Below, in pieces: positions 15,243 to 22,942 of a stretch of DNA of 33,847 nt (positions within the stretch are counted from its first letter, which is position 1; each line of letters starts with the position of its first letter). The position numbers and the translations under genes were made by a program. The DNA comes from Bacteroidota bacterium (GTDB lineage Bacteria; Bacteroidota; Bacteroidia; Flavobacteriales_F; PHOS-HE28). The DNA lies in assembly GCA_023418095.1 (NCBI GenBank), contig JAEZDL010000120.1, positions 1 to 33,847 on the forward strand. Reading direction: 5' to 3'. The notes under the pieces are model-generated. The model worked only from the letters and a program-made list of their open reading frames with translations. It ran no database searches and was not told the DNA's origin.

Positions 15243-16166
15243 TCACAACGGCTTGTCAGGTGTGCCTTTGGCTGTTCCTGTGCCCGGCTTTTTCCAACGG
15301 CGGGGCTTTGATCGGGCCGTTCCGTTCGGCGGTCTTTCCGTTGATCGGTCCGCCGCGATCCGCGGAGCTTTCTTTGGTGCAGCTCCGCTTCTGCGGCTCT
15401 CCTTCGCTGCTGCAGGCGGGCCTTCCGGCGCGTTCGGCTTCGGCTGCTGCGGCCGCCTTGAGCGCATGCTTCGGAACGCGCTCTGTGCCGCGTCCTGCTC
15501 CGCAACTTTCTTGCTGATGCCGCGGCCGGTGCCCTTCATCTCACCATTGATCCGCACTTCGCATACGTAGATCTTTCCGCGCCCTTGTGCGGTCTCTTCG
15601 TGGATCACGAAATCGATCCGTTTGCGACGTTTCTGGCCCCATTCCAGCAAGCGGCTCTTGCCATCACGATCTTCTTTTTCGATCGCCTTCAGATCGAAAT
15701 GTTTGGTGAGCAGACCGACAACGACCTTTCTGGTGCGATCGAAACCCTTGTCCAGGAACAGCGCTCCGATCAATGCTTCCAGTGCGTTCCCCGGTACGGA
15801 TGAAGTGCTATCCTTAGCCACATTGCTCTTGATCACGCGATCGATCTCCATGTGCTTCGCGAGCAGGTTCAGTTGCGTGCGGCTTACCAATTTGCTTCTC
15901 AATCGCGTGAGGAAACCTTCGTCCTTGTCCGCATATTGCGTGAATAGAAGATGACCGATGATCGCGTCAAGGATCGAATCACCAAGGAACTCCAGGCGTT
16001 CGTTATCGGGAAGGTCCGATCGATCATCGGGAACCGCGCTCACATGGCGGAAGGCTTCACGATAAAGCTCGATCTTTCCCGGTGTTATGCCCAGTGTCTT
16101 CCTGCACCAAGCGCGCACAAGCCGATCCTCCGGATCTCGTGTTCGATCGAAGAGCCTGCGGATCAC
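15243..16166 (-). CDS. rnc: Ribonuclease III with long basic C-terminal tail
   Basis: RNase III cleaves double-stranded RNA in rRNA and mRNA processing. The signature NERLEFLGDSILDAI lies at residues 55-69 and holds catalytic acidic residues; a second acidic site follows at ALEALIGALFLDKGF. A double-stranded RNA-binding domain occupies about residues 165-235 (KGTGRGISKKVAEQDAAQSAF). The remaining ~70 residues are an unstructured Arg/Lys/Pro/Ala-rich tail not usual in the family. I chose the GTG at 16166 (VIRRLFDRTR), 10 bases after the fabF stop; an ATG at 16217 would overlap fabF by 41 bases and add a Ser-rich stretch. It is part of the acpP-fabF-rnc operon, a common order in bacteria. Confidence 0.92.
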   Translation of the reverse strand: MIRRLFDRTRDPEDRLVRAWCRKTLGITPGKIELYREAFRHVSAVPDDRSDLPDNERLEFLGDSILDAIIGHLLFTQYADKDEGFLTRLRSKLVSRTQLNLLAKHMEIDRVIKSNVAKDSTSSVPGNALEALIGALFLDKGFDRTRKVVVGLLTKHFDLKAIEKEDRDGKSRLLEWGQKRRKRIDFVIHEETAQGRGKIYVCEVRINGEMKGTGRGISKKVAEQDAAQSAFRSMRSRRPQQPKPNAPEGPPAAAKESRRSGAAPKKAPRIAADRSTERPPNGTARSKPRRWKKPGTGTAKGTPDKPL

Positions 16167-16176
16167 GTGACTGGAA

Positions 16177-17427
16177 CTACTGGTACTTGCGGAAGACCAC
16201 CGATGTGTTGTGGCCACCGAAACCGAACGTATTGCTCATCGCAATGTTCACCGTGCGGGGTTTCGACTTGTTGAAGGTGAAGTCGAGCTTCGGATCGATC
16301 TCCGGATCGTCGGTAAAGTGGTTGATCGTGGGCGGTACGATGTTGTTCTTGATCGCGAGGATGCTGGCCACAGCTTCCACAGCGCCGGCGGCCCCGAGCA
16401 AATGGCCGATCATGCTCTTGGTGGAGCAGATGCTGAGGTTGTAGGCATGATCGCCGAACAAACGCTGGATCGCCTTCACTTCCTGTGGATCACCGATCGG
16501 GGTGCTGGTGCCGTGCGTATTCACAAGGTCCACTTCCGTGGCATCGATCTTCGCATCGACCAGGGCGTTGCGCATGCACAGGAACGCGCCGTGCCCTTCC
16601 GGATGTGGCGCGGTGATGTGGTACGCATCGGATGACATTCCGCCGCCGATGATCTCCGCATAGATCTTGGCCCCGCGTGCGCGTGCATGTTCCAGATCCT
16701 CCAGGATGATCGCAGCACCGCCTTCACCGAGAACGAATCCGTCGCGATCCTTGTCGTACGGCCGCGAGGCCGTGGCCGGATCGTCGTTACGCGTGCTCAT
16801 CGCGTGAAGCGCATTGAAACCGCCCACGCCCGCTTCGTAGATGCTCGCTTCGCTTCCGCCGGTCACCATCATGTCCACCATTCCAAGGCGGATCAGGTTG
16901 AAGGAATCGATGATCGAGTTGTTGCCCGAAGCGCAGGCGGAGACCGTGACGTACGAAGGGCCGCGCAGACCGTGCCTCATGCTGATCAGGCCCGACGCGC
17001 TGTCCGCGATCATCTTCGGGATGAAGAACGGATTGAAACGCGGTGTGCCATCGCCCTTGGCGAAGTTCATGCATTCGTCCTGGAACGTCTTCAAGCCGCC
17101 GATCCCGGAACCCCACACAACGCCGAAGCGATCGAGATCCTCCCTGGCCAGATCGAGCCCGCTGTCGGCGATCGCTTCATCGGAACACACCACAGCGAAC
17201 TGGCTGTAGGGATCCATTTTCCGCGCCTCTTTCCGATCGATGAAGTCCTCGGGGTTGAACCCTTTCACTTCACAGGCGAACCGCGTCTTGAACTTGGTTG
17301 CATCGAACCGGGTTATGGGCGCAGCGCCGCTGCGGCCGCTCACCAACCCATCCCAATACTCAGAGAGAGTATTGCCTATGGGCGTAAGCGCACCCAGACC
17401 GGTAACTACCACGCGCCTGAGCTCCAT
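16177..17427 (-). CDS. fabF: Beta-ketoacyl-ACP synthase II
   Basis: FabF condenses malonyl-ACP with acyl-ACP to elongate fatty acids. The 416-residue protein has the thiolase-type fold with the nucleophile Cys165 in TVSACASGNN and the two catalytic His residues in VNTHGTSTPIGD and KSMIGHLLGAAG. The start MELRRVVVTGLGALTPIGN and the end NTFGFGGHNTSVVFRKYQ are typical and complete. It lies 24 bases downstream of acpP, the gene for its carrier-protein substrate, and 10 bases upstream of rnc. The call FabF rather than FabB rests on length and on the acpP neighbour. Confidence 0.97.
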   Translation of the reverse strand: MELRRVVVTGLGALTPIGNTLSEYWDGLVSGRSGAAPITRFDATKFKTRFACEVKGFNPEDFIDRKEARKMDPYSQFAVVCSDEAIADSGLDLAREDLDRFGVVWGSGIGGLKTFQDECMNFAKGDGTPRFNPFFIPKMIADSASGLISMRHGLRGPSYVTVSACASGNNSIIDSFNLIRLGMVDMMVTGGSEASIYEAGVGGFNALHAMSTRNDDPATASRPYDKDRDGFVLGEGGAAIILEDLEHARARGAKIYAEIIGGGMSSDAYHITAPHPEGHGAFLCMRNALVDAKIDATEVDLVNTHGTSTPIGDPQEVKAIQRLFGDHAYNLSICSTKSMIGHLLGAAGAVEAVASILAIKNNIVPPTINHFTDDPEIDPKLDFTFNKSKPRTVNIAMSNTFGFGGHNTSVVFRKYQ

Positions 17428-17451
17428 ACGTTAGGTCCTTGCGGACCGGGA

Positions 17452-17688
17452 TCACTTTGCGTTCTTCTCCACGTAATCCACGGCCTGACCCACGGTCTGG
17501 ATCTTTTCGGCCTGATCATCGGGGATGGCGATGTTGAACTCCTTTTCGAACTCCATGATGAGCTCGACGGTATCAAGGCTGTCCGCGCCAAGGTCGTTCG
17601 TGAAACTCGCCTCAGGGGTGACTTCGCCCTGATCTACTCCGAGCTTATCCACGATGATGGCGATGACCCTTGACTTAATGTCCGACAT
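17452..17688 (-). CDS. acpP: Acyl carrier protein
   Basis: This 78-residue acidic carrier protein holds growing fatty acyl chains on a phosphopantetheine arm attached to Ser37 in the motif GADSLDTVEL. The start MSDIKSRVIAIIVDKLGV is the classic ACP opening; a longer frame from 17730 adds 14 hydrophobic residues without family support. It is the first gene of the acpP-fabF-rnc-IPExxxVDY-pyk run, with a promoter just upstream. Confidence 0.97.
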   Translation of the reverse strand: MSDIKSRVIAIIVDKLGVDQGEVTPEASFTNDLGADSLDTVELIMEFEKEFNIAIPDDQAEKIQTVGQAVDYVEKNAK

Positions 17689-17716
17689 GTCGGTTCGTTG
17701 TTGGTTGAACAGGCTG

Positions 17717-17745
17717 CAAAGGAAAGACAATTTTCAGTTTTGCAA
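17717..17745 (-). promoter_or_regulatory. Putative acpP operon promoter
   Basis: On the reverse strand a TTG (17743-17745) is followed after 18 bases by TTCCTTTG (17717-17724), close to the Bacteroidota pattern TTG-N19-TAnnTTTG with one mismatch in the -7 box. It would start transcription about 20 bases before the acpP ATG. The rest of the 216-base spacer up to purN shows no gene. Confidence 0.55.
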
Positions 17746-17904
17746 CTCGCCGGATCGATGGATGTTCTGCACAGAAGCCCGATCGGGACCTTGCTTGCGC
17801 CTTAAGCCACTGATCCTCAACATTCCCGGCTGAAGAAAGTAGTTCGTTGGACCGTGCAGAAAGTGCCGCCATGGCATTGAAAAGGTTCGCATCTTCGCAC
17901 CGCA

Positions 17905-18489
17905 ATGGCATTGGGAGACCGTACCAGGATCGCGATCCTGGCCTCTGGATCGGGCACGAACGCGCAGCGGTTGATCGAGCATTTCAAGGGAAATGCGCTT
18001 GCCGAAGTGGTGGTGATCGGTTGTGATCAGCCGCAGGCAGGAGTACTGCAGCGCGCCTGGGACCTGGGCGTTCCCAGCCTGTTGTTCACCGGAAAGGAAT
18101 TGCGCGAAGGTGTTGTTGAAAAGGAATTGAGCGCGCTACGGATCGATGTGATCGTGCTCGCGGGTTTCCTGCGGCTGATCCCGATCGCAATGGTGCGCGC
18201 TTTTGATGGCCGGATCGTGAACATCCATCCTGCGCTGCTACCGAAGTACAGCGGAAAAGGGATGTACGGGGCGAACGTACACCAGGCGGTGATCGCAGCT
18301 GGTGATCGCAAAAGCGGGATCACGATCCACCTGGTGAACGAACATTATGATGAAGGCGAACACTTGTTGCAGATCGAATGCGAAGTGAAGGAGGATGATA
18401 CGCCCGAAACGCTCGCCGATCGGATACATGCCCTTGAACACCACCATTTCCCGCTGGCGGTGGAAAGGCTGATCGAGGGGTTGCGATAG
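17905..18489 (+). CDS. purN: Phosphoribosylglycinamide formyltransferase
   Basis: PurN transfers the formyl group of 10-formyltetrahydrofolate to GAR in the third step of purine synthesis. The 194-residue protein has ILASGSGTNAQRLIEHF for phosphate binding, the catalytic block VNIHPALLPKYSGKGMYG with Asn and His, and the Asp in HYDEGEHLLQ. Length and end (HHFPLAVERLIEGL) are normal. It is divergent from acpP and appears to be transcribed alone. A CATCTTCGC box lies about 10 bases before the ATG. Confidence 0.96.
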   Translation: MALGDRTRIAILASGSGTNAQRLIEHFKGNALAEVVVIGCDQPQAGVLQRAWDLGVPSLLFTGKELREGVVEKELSALRIDVIVLAGFLRLIPIAMVRAFDGRIVNIHPALLPKYSGKGMYGANVHQAVIAAGDRKSGITIHLVNEHYDEGEHLLQIECEVKEDDTPETLADRIHALEHHHFPLAVERLIEGLR

Positions 18490-18505
18490 CGATGCGCAGG
18501 GGAAG

Positions 18506-18560
18506 TTCCCTGACCGAAGGGAAGGAACCGGAGCGAAGCGCAGCCCGTAGCAGCGCGGGC
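18506..18560. repeat. Two adjacent hairpins, REP-like, after purN
   Basis: In the 155-base spacer between purN and marC there are two small hairpins: TTCCC/GGGAA (18506-18510 and 18519-18523, 8-base loop) and GCCCG/CGGGC (18543-18547 and 18556-18560, 8-base loop). They are linked by GGAGCGAAGCGC. Paired palindromes with similar loop size recall REP-type dispersed elements. There is no T run, so a simple terminator is less likely. Whether other copies exist cannot be seen here. Confidence 0.4.
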
Positions 18561-18644
18561 CGCCGCACCGATCGTTCTTCTAAAATGTAGAAAGATCCAG
18601 GCGGCATCGCCCACACCCGCACTTACTGCATCAACTTTGCACGC

Positions 18645-19253
18645 ATGCTGGACATTGCGGAGATCGGCAAGGCTTTCCTGGTGTTGTTCGCGGTGATCGA
18701 TATCGTGGGCGGTATCCCGATCATTCTGCAGGTGCGCCAGAAGGCCGGCAAGATCTATCCGGCGCGGGCCACACTGGTGAGCCTGGCGATCATGATCACA
18801 TTCCTGTACGTTGGCGAGGCGATCCTTTCGTTCGTGGGGATCGATGTGAATTCGTTCGCCGTTGCCGGTGCGCTCGTACTGTTCTTCATCGCGCTTGAAA
18901 TGATCCTCGGCATCAAGCTTTTCAGGGAAGATCAATCGAATCCCGAAGCGCCCGGCCTCCCGAGCAACGATCCGAAGGTCTATAGTATAGTGCCGCTCGC
19001 ATTCCCTGTGATCGCCGGCGCCGGCACGATCACCACGATCCTTTCCTTGCGTGCGGAGATCCAAACGGTGAACATTCTTGTTGCGATCGCGCTGAACATG
19101 ATCGTTGTGGTGGTGGTGTTGCTGCTCACCAACAGGATCGAGCGCATGCTCGGCCGCGTGGGCCTGATCGTGCTGCGAAAAGCTTTCGGGATAATCCTGC
19201 TGGCGATCTCGGTGAAGCTTTTCGCCGGGAATATCACGTATCTCTTTCCGTAG
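18645..19253 (+). CDS. MarC family integral membrane protein
   Basis: A 202-residue inner-membrane protein of the MarC (UPF0056) family with about six hydrophobic helices. It starts with the family pattern KAFLVLFAVIDIVGGIPIIL and contains the conserved PLAFPVIAGAGTITTILSL in the second half. The MarC family has no established transport substrate, and its early link to multiple antibiotic resistance in Escherichia coli was not upheld. The ATG lies just after a CAACTTTGC box. It converges on the next T9SS gene with 9 bases between stops. Confidence 0.9.
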   Translation: MLDIAEIGKAFLVLFAVIDIVGGIPIILQVRQKAGKIYPARATLVSLAIMITFLYVGEAILSFVGIDVNSFAVAGALVLFFIALEMILGIKLFREDQSNPEAPGLPSNDPKVYSIVPLAFPVIAGAGTITTILSLRAEIQTVNILVAIALNMIVVVVVLLLTNRIERMLGRVGLIVLRKAFGIILLAISVKLFAGNITYLFP

Positions 19254-19262
19254 GCCGTTGCT

Positions 19263-20102
19263 TCACTCGCGAACGAACCGAACGTTGATCGAGCGATCGG
19301 CCGATGTGATGGTGTAAAGACCTGGAGCGAACGCGGATACATCAAGCAACAGCCGATCGGAACCTTTGGGCAGCTTTCGTTCACCCACCGATCGGCCGGT
19401 GGCATCCATGATACGCACTTCGATCGGAGCATCGATCGCCTGGCCGAATGTGACCTGGAGCCGATCGTTCGCTGGATTGGGATGGCTTGTGAACGTGATC
19501 GGTCCGCTGGAGGAAATGCCGGTCGCGCCATCCAGATCGAAACCGATGTCGTGAAGGTTATCACTTGTTGTGGTGGTGCCTACAGGAGAAAGCGGATCGC
19601 CCGTGGCGATCTTGCGTCCTGGTGTGGCCACTGCCCGGCAGGTGAGCAGGGTTTCGCTTTGATCGAAATTGATGTCCACGACCAGATTGAGCGAGGCATC
19701 GTATGCGAAGGGCTGATCCAATTCGATCACGAACCACTCGTCGGGCAAGCCGGGTGGAATGGTGTACACCGCGCTGGTCAATACCGGCTGCAAGCCCTGT
19801 GTGATGAACAGGTCGTTGATGAAGCTTGTCTGCGTGGTATGCGCCATGCTGATCGTAAGATCGGTGAGCACATTGCCCTGCTCTGCATTGGCGGTGCCGT
19901 AGCGGTAATAGATGTGCGTGATGTTGCCGGAGATGTTGTTGTTGAAATCCGACGGGAGGTAAAGGCTCTGGTTGTGCCGTGCATAGGTCATGCTGCCCAG
20001 CAGGAAGGAGCTGTTGGTGGTGTTGCAGCATTTCTGCATCTGCTGCGCTGAAAGGTTTATCGCGAACGGAAGGACGAGCAAAAGGGTAGCGATCTTTCTC
20101 AT
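19263..20102 (-). CDS. Secreted protein with T9SS type A sorting domain
   Basis: A 279-residue exported protein. I chose the start MRKIATLLLVLPFAINLSAQQ, a clear signal peptide cut after SAQ or SA; the open frame continues upstream to 20198 but only into the divergent rnhA spacer. The mature N-terminus has QKCCNTTNSSFLLGS and a beta-rich domain of about 165 residues (THIYYRYGTANAEQGNVLTD, EWFVIELDQPFAYD, NLVVDINFD) that looks like a jelly-roll or lectin-like fold, which I cannot name. It ends with a T9SS C-terminal domain (SHPNPANDRLQVTF ... INVRFVRE). It shares a short divergent promoter region with rnhA. Function unknown. Confidence 0.86.
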   Translation of the reverse strand: MRKIATLLLVLPFAINLSAQQMQKCCNTTNSSFLLGSMTYARHNQSLYLPSDFNNNISGNITHIYYRYGTANAEQGNVLTDLTISMAHTTQTSFINDLFITQGLQPVLTSAVYTIPPGLPDEWFVIELDQPFAYDASLNLVVDINFDQSETLLTCRAVATPGRKIATGDPLSPVGTTTTSDNLHDIGFDLDGATGISSSGPITFTSHPNPANDRLQVTFGQAIDAPIEVRIMDATGRSVGERKLPKGSDRLLLDVSAFAPGLYTITSADRSINVRFVRE

Positions 20103-20180
20103 GGTTCGGCTGTTGGATGCGTGAAATTTACGCGGAATGATCAAAGATCCGGCAACGATCGAAGATCTTCGCGATCGCAA

Positions 20181-20648
20181 ATGCAGGTAACGATCCATAC
20201 CGACGGCGCCGCCAGCGGAAATCCTGGTCCTGGGGGCTACGGCGCCGTGCTGGAATCCGGCAAGTATCGCAAGGAATTATGGGGCGGCTTCAGGCGCACT
20301 ACCAACAACCGCATGGAATTGCTCGCGGTGATCGTCGCGCTGGAAGCACTGAAGCGTCCAGGCATGCAGGTCACGGTGGTTAGCGACAGTAAGTATGTTG
20401 TGGATGCGATCGAAAAAGGCTGGCTCTTTGGTTGGGAGAAGAAAGGCTTCGCCAAGACAAAGAACCCCGATCTATGGAAGCGTTTCTTGAAAGTCTTCCG
20501 CCAGCATAACGTGAAGTTCAAATGGATCCGCGGGCACAACGGACATCCGTTGAACGAACTCTGCGATCAGCTCGCGGTGAACGCCTACAAACAGCCGGAC
20601 CTGGAAGTGGATGAAGGTTACGAAAACCTTCCGGAGACGTTGTTGTGA
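20181..20648 (+). CDS. rnhA: Ribonuclease HI
   Basis: RNase HI degrades the RNA strand of RNA-DNA hybrids, including Okazaki primers and R-loops. The 155-residue protein carries the four metal-binding acids: Asp in IHTDGAASGNPGPGG, Glu in NRMELLAVI, Asp in VVSDSKYVVDAI and Asp in ELCDQLAV. The ATG at 20181 matches the family's start; the open frame from 20121 adds 20 charged residues without support. A basic handle region (GWLFGWEKKGFAKTKN) is also present. It is transcribed alone and converges with a 4-base gap on the next T9SS gene. Confidence 0.96.
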   Translation: MQVTIHTDGAASGNPGPGGYGAVLESGKYRKELWGGFRRTTNNRMELLAVIVALEALKRPGMQVTVVSDSKYVVDAIEKGWLFGWEKKGFAKTKNPDLWKRFLKVFRQHNVKFKWIRGHNGHPLNELCDQLAVNAYKQPDLEVDEGYENLPETLL

Positions 20649-20652
20649 TCGA

Positions 20653-22818
20653 TCATTGCTTGATGAATTTCGCGTAGCCGGTTCGATCGCTGCCGATCAC
20701 TTGAAGGATGTACTGGCCTTTGGCGAGTGAAGAAACATCGATGCTTCGCTCTTGCGCGGCGTTGCGTCCAGCCAGGACGTTCTTTCCATCCGTCGAGGTG
20801 ATCGCCCAAATGAATTGGCCGAGATCTGTTGCTTCGATCGTGATCTGATGGGAGGTCGGGTTGGGGAACGATCCGATCGAAGTTTCTGCGTTCTCTTCTA
20901 TTGATTCGGTAAGTTCTACGAGCAGTTCTGTTGTGTTCGTTCGGATCGGAGGATTGAAGTCGAAGTAGATATCAGCAGCATTTAGCAAAAGATCACCAGG
21001 TATTATGGCCTGGACCGGATAAAGCCTGAAGCTTACGAAACCTTGACTTCCTACTGGATCGGTGGTGCTGTCCGGCAACATGATCTGTGGAAAGTCAAAT
21101 CGTATCGATCGGTCTTCCAACCAATCCACTTCATAGGAATGTGAAGCGCCAAGGATCTCCAAGGTGCTCGCATCGAATAGATCGGAGATCGTATCATCAA
21201 GGAATACATGTTCCGCCTCTGCGTTCCCGGTATTTTGGAAACGAATGGTGTAATCAACGTATTGATCGAAATTCAAGGAATAGATATCGGGGAATCCTTG
21301 TGTGCTAGTGATCGCCAGTTTATCATTTGGATCATAGGCGCCAACAACAGTTATAGATTGTTGATCGGAATCGTTTGATGGATCATTATCTGGAACAGGC
21401 TGGATCAGTTGTGCTGAATAATCTATCTGCGTTCCGATCAGTGCTGGATCCGCAGGAAGTACTAGGGCTTGCCAGAATTGCTGGGTGGATATCGGTGCGA
21501 TCGAAGGGATCTGCCACGAGATCAAGCCCGGCCCGATCACAGTGGCTACAGATGATGTATCATTCGGATCGAGTGTTTGCAATATAGAATGTTGCAATTG
21601 CAATTCCAGCCCTGTGAAAGTGTAAGGACTGTTGTTTACTACAGAGACCGAAACCCACGCGGAATAACCGGGTTTGGCTTGTGAAGCGATGAGCTCCACG
21701 AATACATCAGGTCCGCCGCCATTGAATTGCATCGCGATATCCTGTTGCACCATTGGATCTGATGTTGTGAGATCGAACGTGAATGGCATAGCGGGACAGA
21801 TCGGCGAATAGTTAGGCATGGAAAAACTCAGATCATGTTCGCCCAATGGCAGGTCTCGCGTGTAATTTCCGTTCGCATCGGTGATCGCCAAGTCCTGCGT
21901 TGAGAATTGAAGCGTGCGGTTCGGAAGTCCGAACTCGCCAGGATCCTGGATGCAATCGCCGTTCAGATCGACGAAGATGGTTCCGCTTATCGATCCACAG
22001 TTGTTTGATGAAGACGGAATGACCAACGACACGGAGACTGAATCAGGACAAGGTGTTAGAAAACCAATGGCCAGGATATTCAACGGTCCCGGAGGTAGCC
22101 CCGAGAGATCATGGTAGCTCACGCTATCCATACTTAGGGGCTGCCACGTATCATAGTTGGTCAGCGTTACCGGCCGATCGAATAAGAGCTGTGCGGTTCC
22201 GGTACTTCCGTTCGGGCAACTCGCTGTTACCGATTGACCCAATAGTTGAACCTGATCAAAGATCTCGACTTCTTCCACTACGAGCTGTGCAGTGCAACCA
22301 AGCGCATCCGTGACTGTGACGTTATACGGTCCGCCTTCACAAAGCCCGCTCACACCGATCCCACCCCAGTAAACGAATACGGAAGCACCGGGTTGATCCA
22401 CAGTTCCTGAATACGGACCAGTCCCTCCGATAATTCCATCCCAAAGTCCCATGCTTCCGTTACAATCAGTAAAGCAACTTGTTACCATTGGTACGATCGT
22501 GTCGTCCGGAAAAAGGTTCGGGAAACCTTGTATGGTAAACGTTTCAGTAGCGGTCAAGCCGTTCGCATCAGTTACAACGACCGAATAGTCGCCTGGGGCA
22601 AGTCCGGTCACATTATAGGTCCCTTGTCCGGTCGCTGGCGAGGGAGACCACAGGTAGGCGAAAGGAGCTTCTCCGCCGTTCAGCGTATCCAGCGAAGCCG
22701 TTGCCGTTCCGTTGTTCAATCCGCACGAAGCATCGGTGGAATAAACGCTTACTTCCAAAGCCATCCCCATTGAACAAAGACCGATCGAGATCAGGAAAGA
22801 ACAGGATCTGAAGAACAT
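20653..22818 (-). CDS. Large secreted SprB-repeat/SdrD-like protein with T9SS type A sorting domain
   Basis: A 721-residue exported protein. The signal peptide is MFFRSCSFLISIGLCSMGMA. Residues ~25-270 hold three SprB/PKD-like modules (LWSPSPATGQGTYNVTGLAP with GDYSVVVTDANG), each with Cys pairs. An SdrD_B-type module follows (GTIFVDLNGDCIQDPGEFGL), then a DUF11-like segment, the YDPND domain (GAYDPNDKLAIT ... YFDFNPPIRTNT) shared with the 8793-11429 protein, and a T9SS C-terminal domain (SFPNPTSHQITIEA ... YAKFIKQ). This stacking of beta modules is typical of surface adhesins or matrix proteins. It is divergent from ileS and convergent with rnhA. Composition is more AT-rich than that of the flanking genes. 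Binding partner unknown. Confidence 0.88.
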   Translation of the reverse strand: MFFRSCSFLISIGLCSMGMALEVSVYSTDASCGLNNGTATASLDTLNGGEAPFAYLWSPSPATGQGTYNVTGLAPGDYSVVVTDANGLTATETFTIQGFPNLFPDDTIVPMVTSCFTDCNGSMGLWDGIIGGTGPYSGTVDQPGASVFVYWGGIGVSGLCEGGPYNVTVTDALGCTAQLVVEEVEIFDQVQLLGQSVTASCPNGSTGTAQLLFDRPVTLTNYDTWQPLSMDSVSYHDLSGLPPGPLNILAIGFLTPCPDSVSVSLVIPSSSNNCGSISGTIFVDLNGDCIQDPGEFGLPNRTLQFSTQDLAITDANGNYTRDLPLGEHDLSFSMPNYSPICPAMPFTFDLTTSDPMVQQDIAMQFNGGGPDVFVELIASQAKPGYSAWVSVSVVNNSPYTFTGLELQLQHSILQTLDPNDTSSVATVIGPGLISWQIPSIAPISTQQFWQALVLPADPALIGTQIDYSAQLIQPVPDNDPSNDSDQQSITVVGAYDPNDKLAITSTQGFPDIYSLNFDQYVDYTIRFQNTGNAEAEHVFLDDTISDLFDASTLEILGASHSYEVDWLEDRSIRFDFPQIMLPDSTTDPVGSQGFVSFRLYPVQAIIPGDLLLNAADIYFDFNPPIRTNTTELLVELTESIEENAETSIGSFPNPTSHQITIEATDLGQFIWAITSTDGKNVLAGRNAAQERSIDVSSLAKGQYILQVIGSDRTGYAKFIKQ

Positions 22819-22915
22819 GGCGATGGAATTTGAATTGAGACGTAATGTAATTCAATAATGCTGCTTTGGTCTTTTTAAACCACTGATCCTATCTGCACAA
22901 GAATTCTGTCCGGGT

Positions 22916-22923
22916 TATCTTTG
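22916..22923 (+). promoter_or_regulatory. Putative -7 box of the ileS promoter
   Basis: TATCTTTG fits the TAnnTTTG consensus exactly, 19 bases before the ileS ATG at 22943. No clear TTG -33 box is seen at 18-22 bases upstream. Confidence 0.5.
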
Positions 22924-22942
22924 CCGCCCTTTTCCACCAAGC

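Noticed and set aside
16687..17673. 328-codon open frame antisense to fabF and acpP
   Set aside because: It spans two conserved genes and their spacer and has no domain pattern.
18645..19253. marC as an antibiotic resistance gene
   Set aside because: The family name reflects an early link to the mar locus that was not upheld; the sequence gives no support for resistance.
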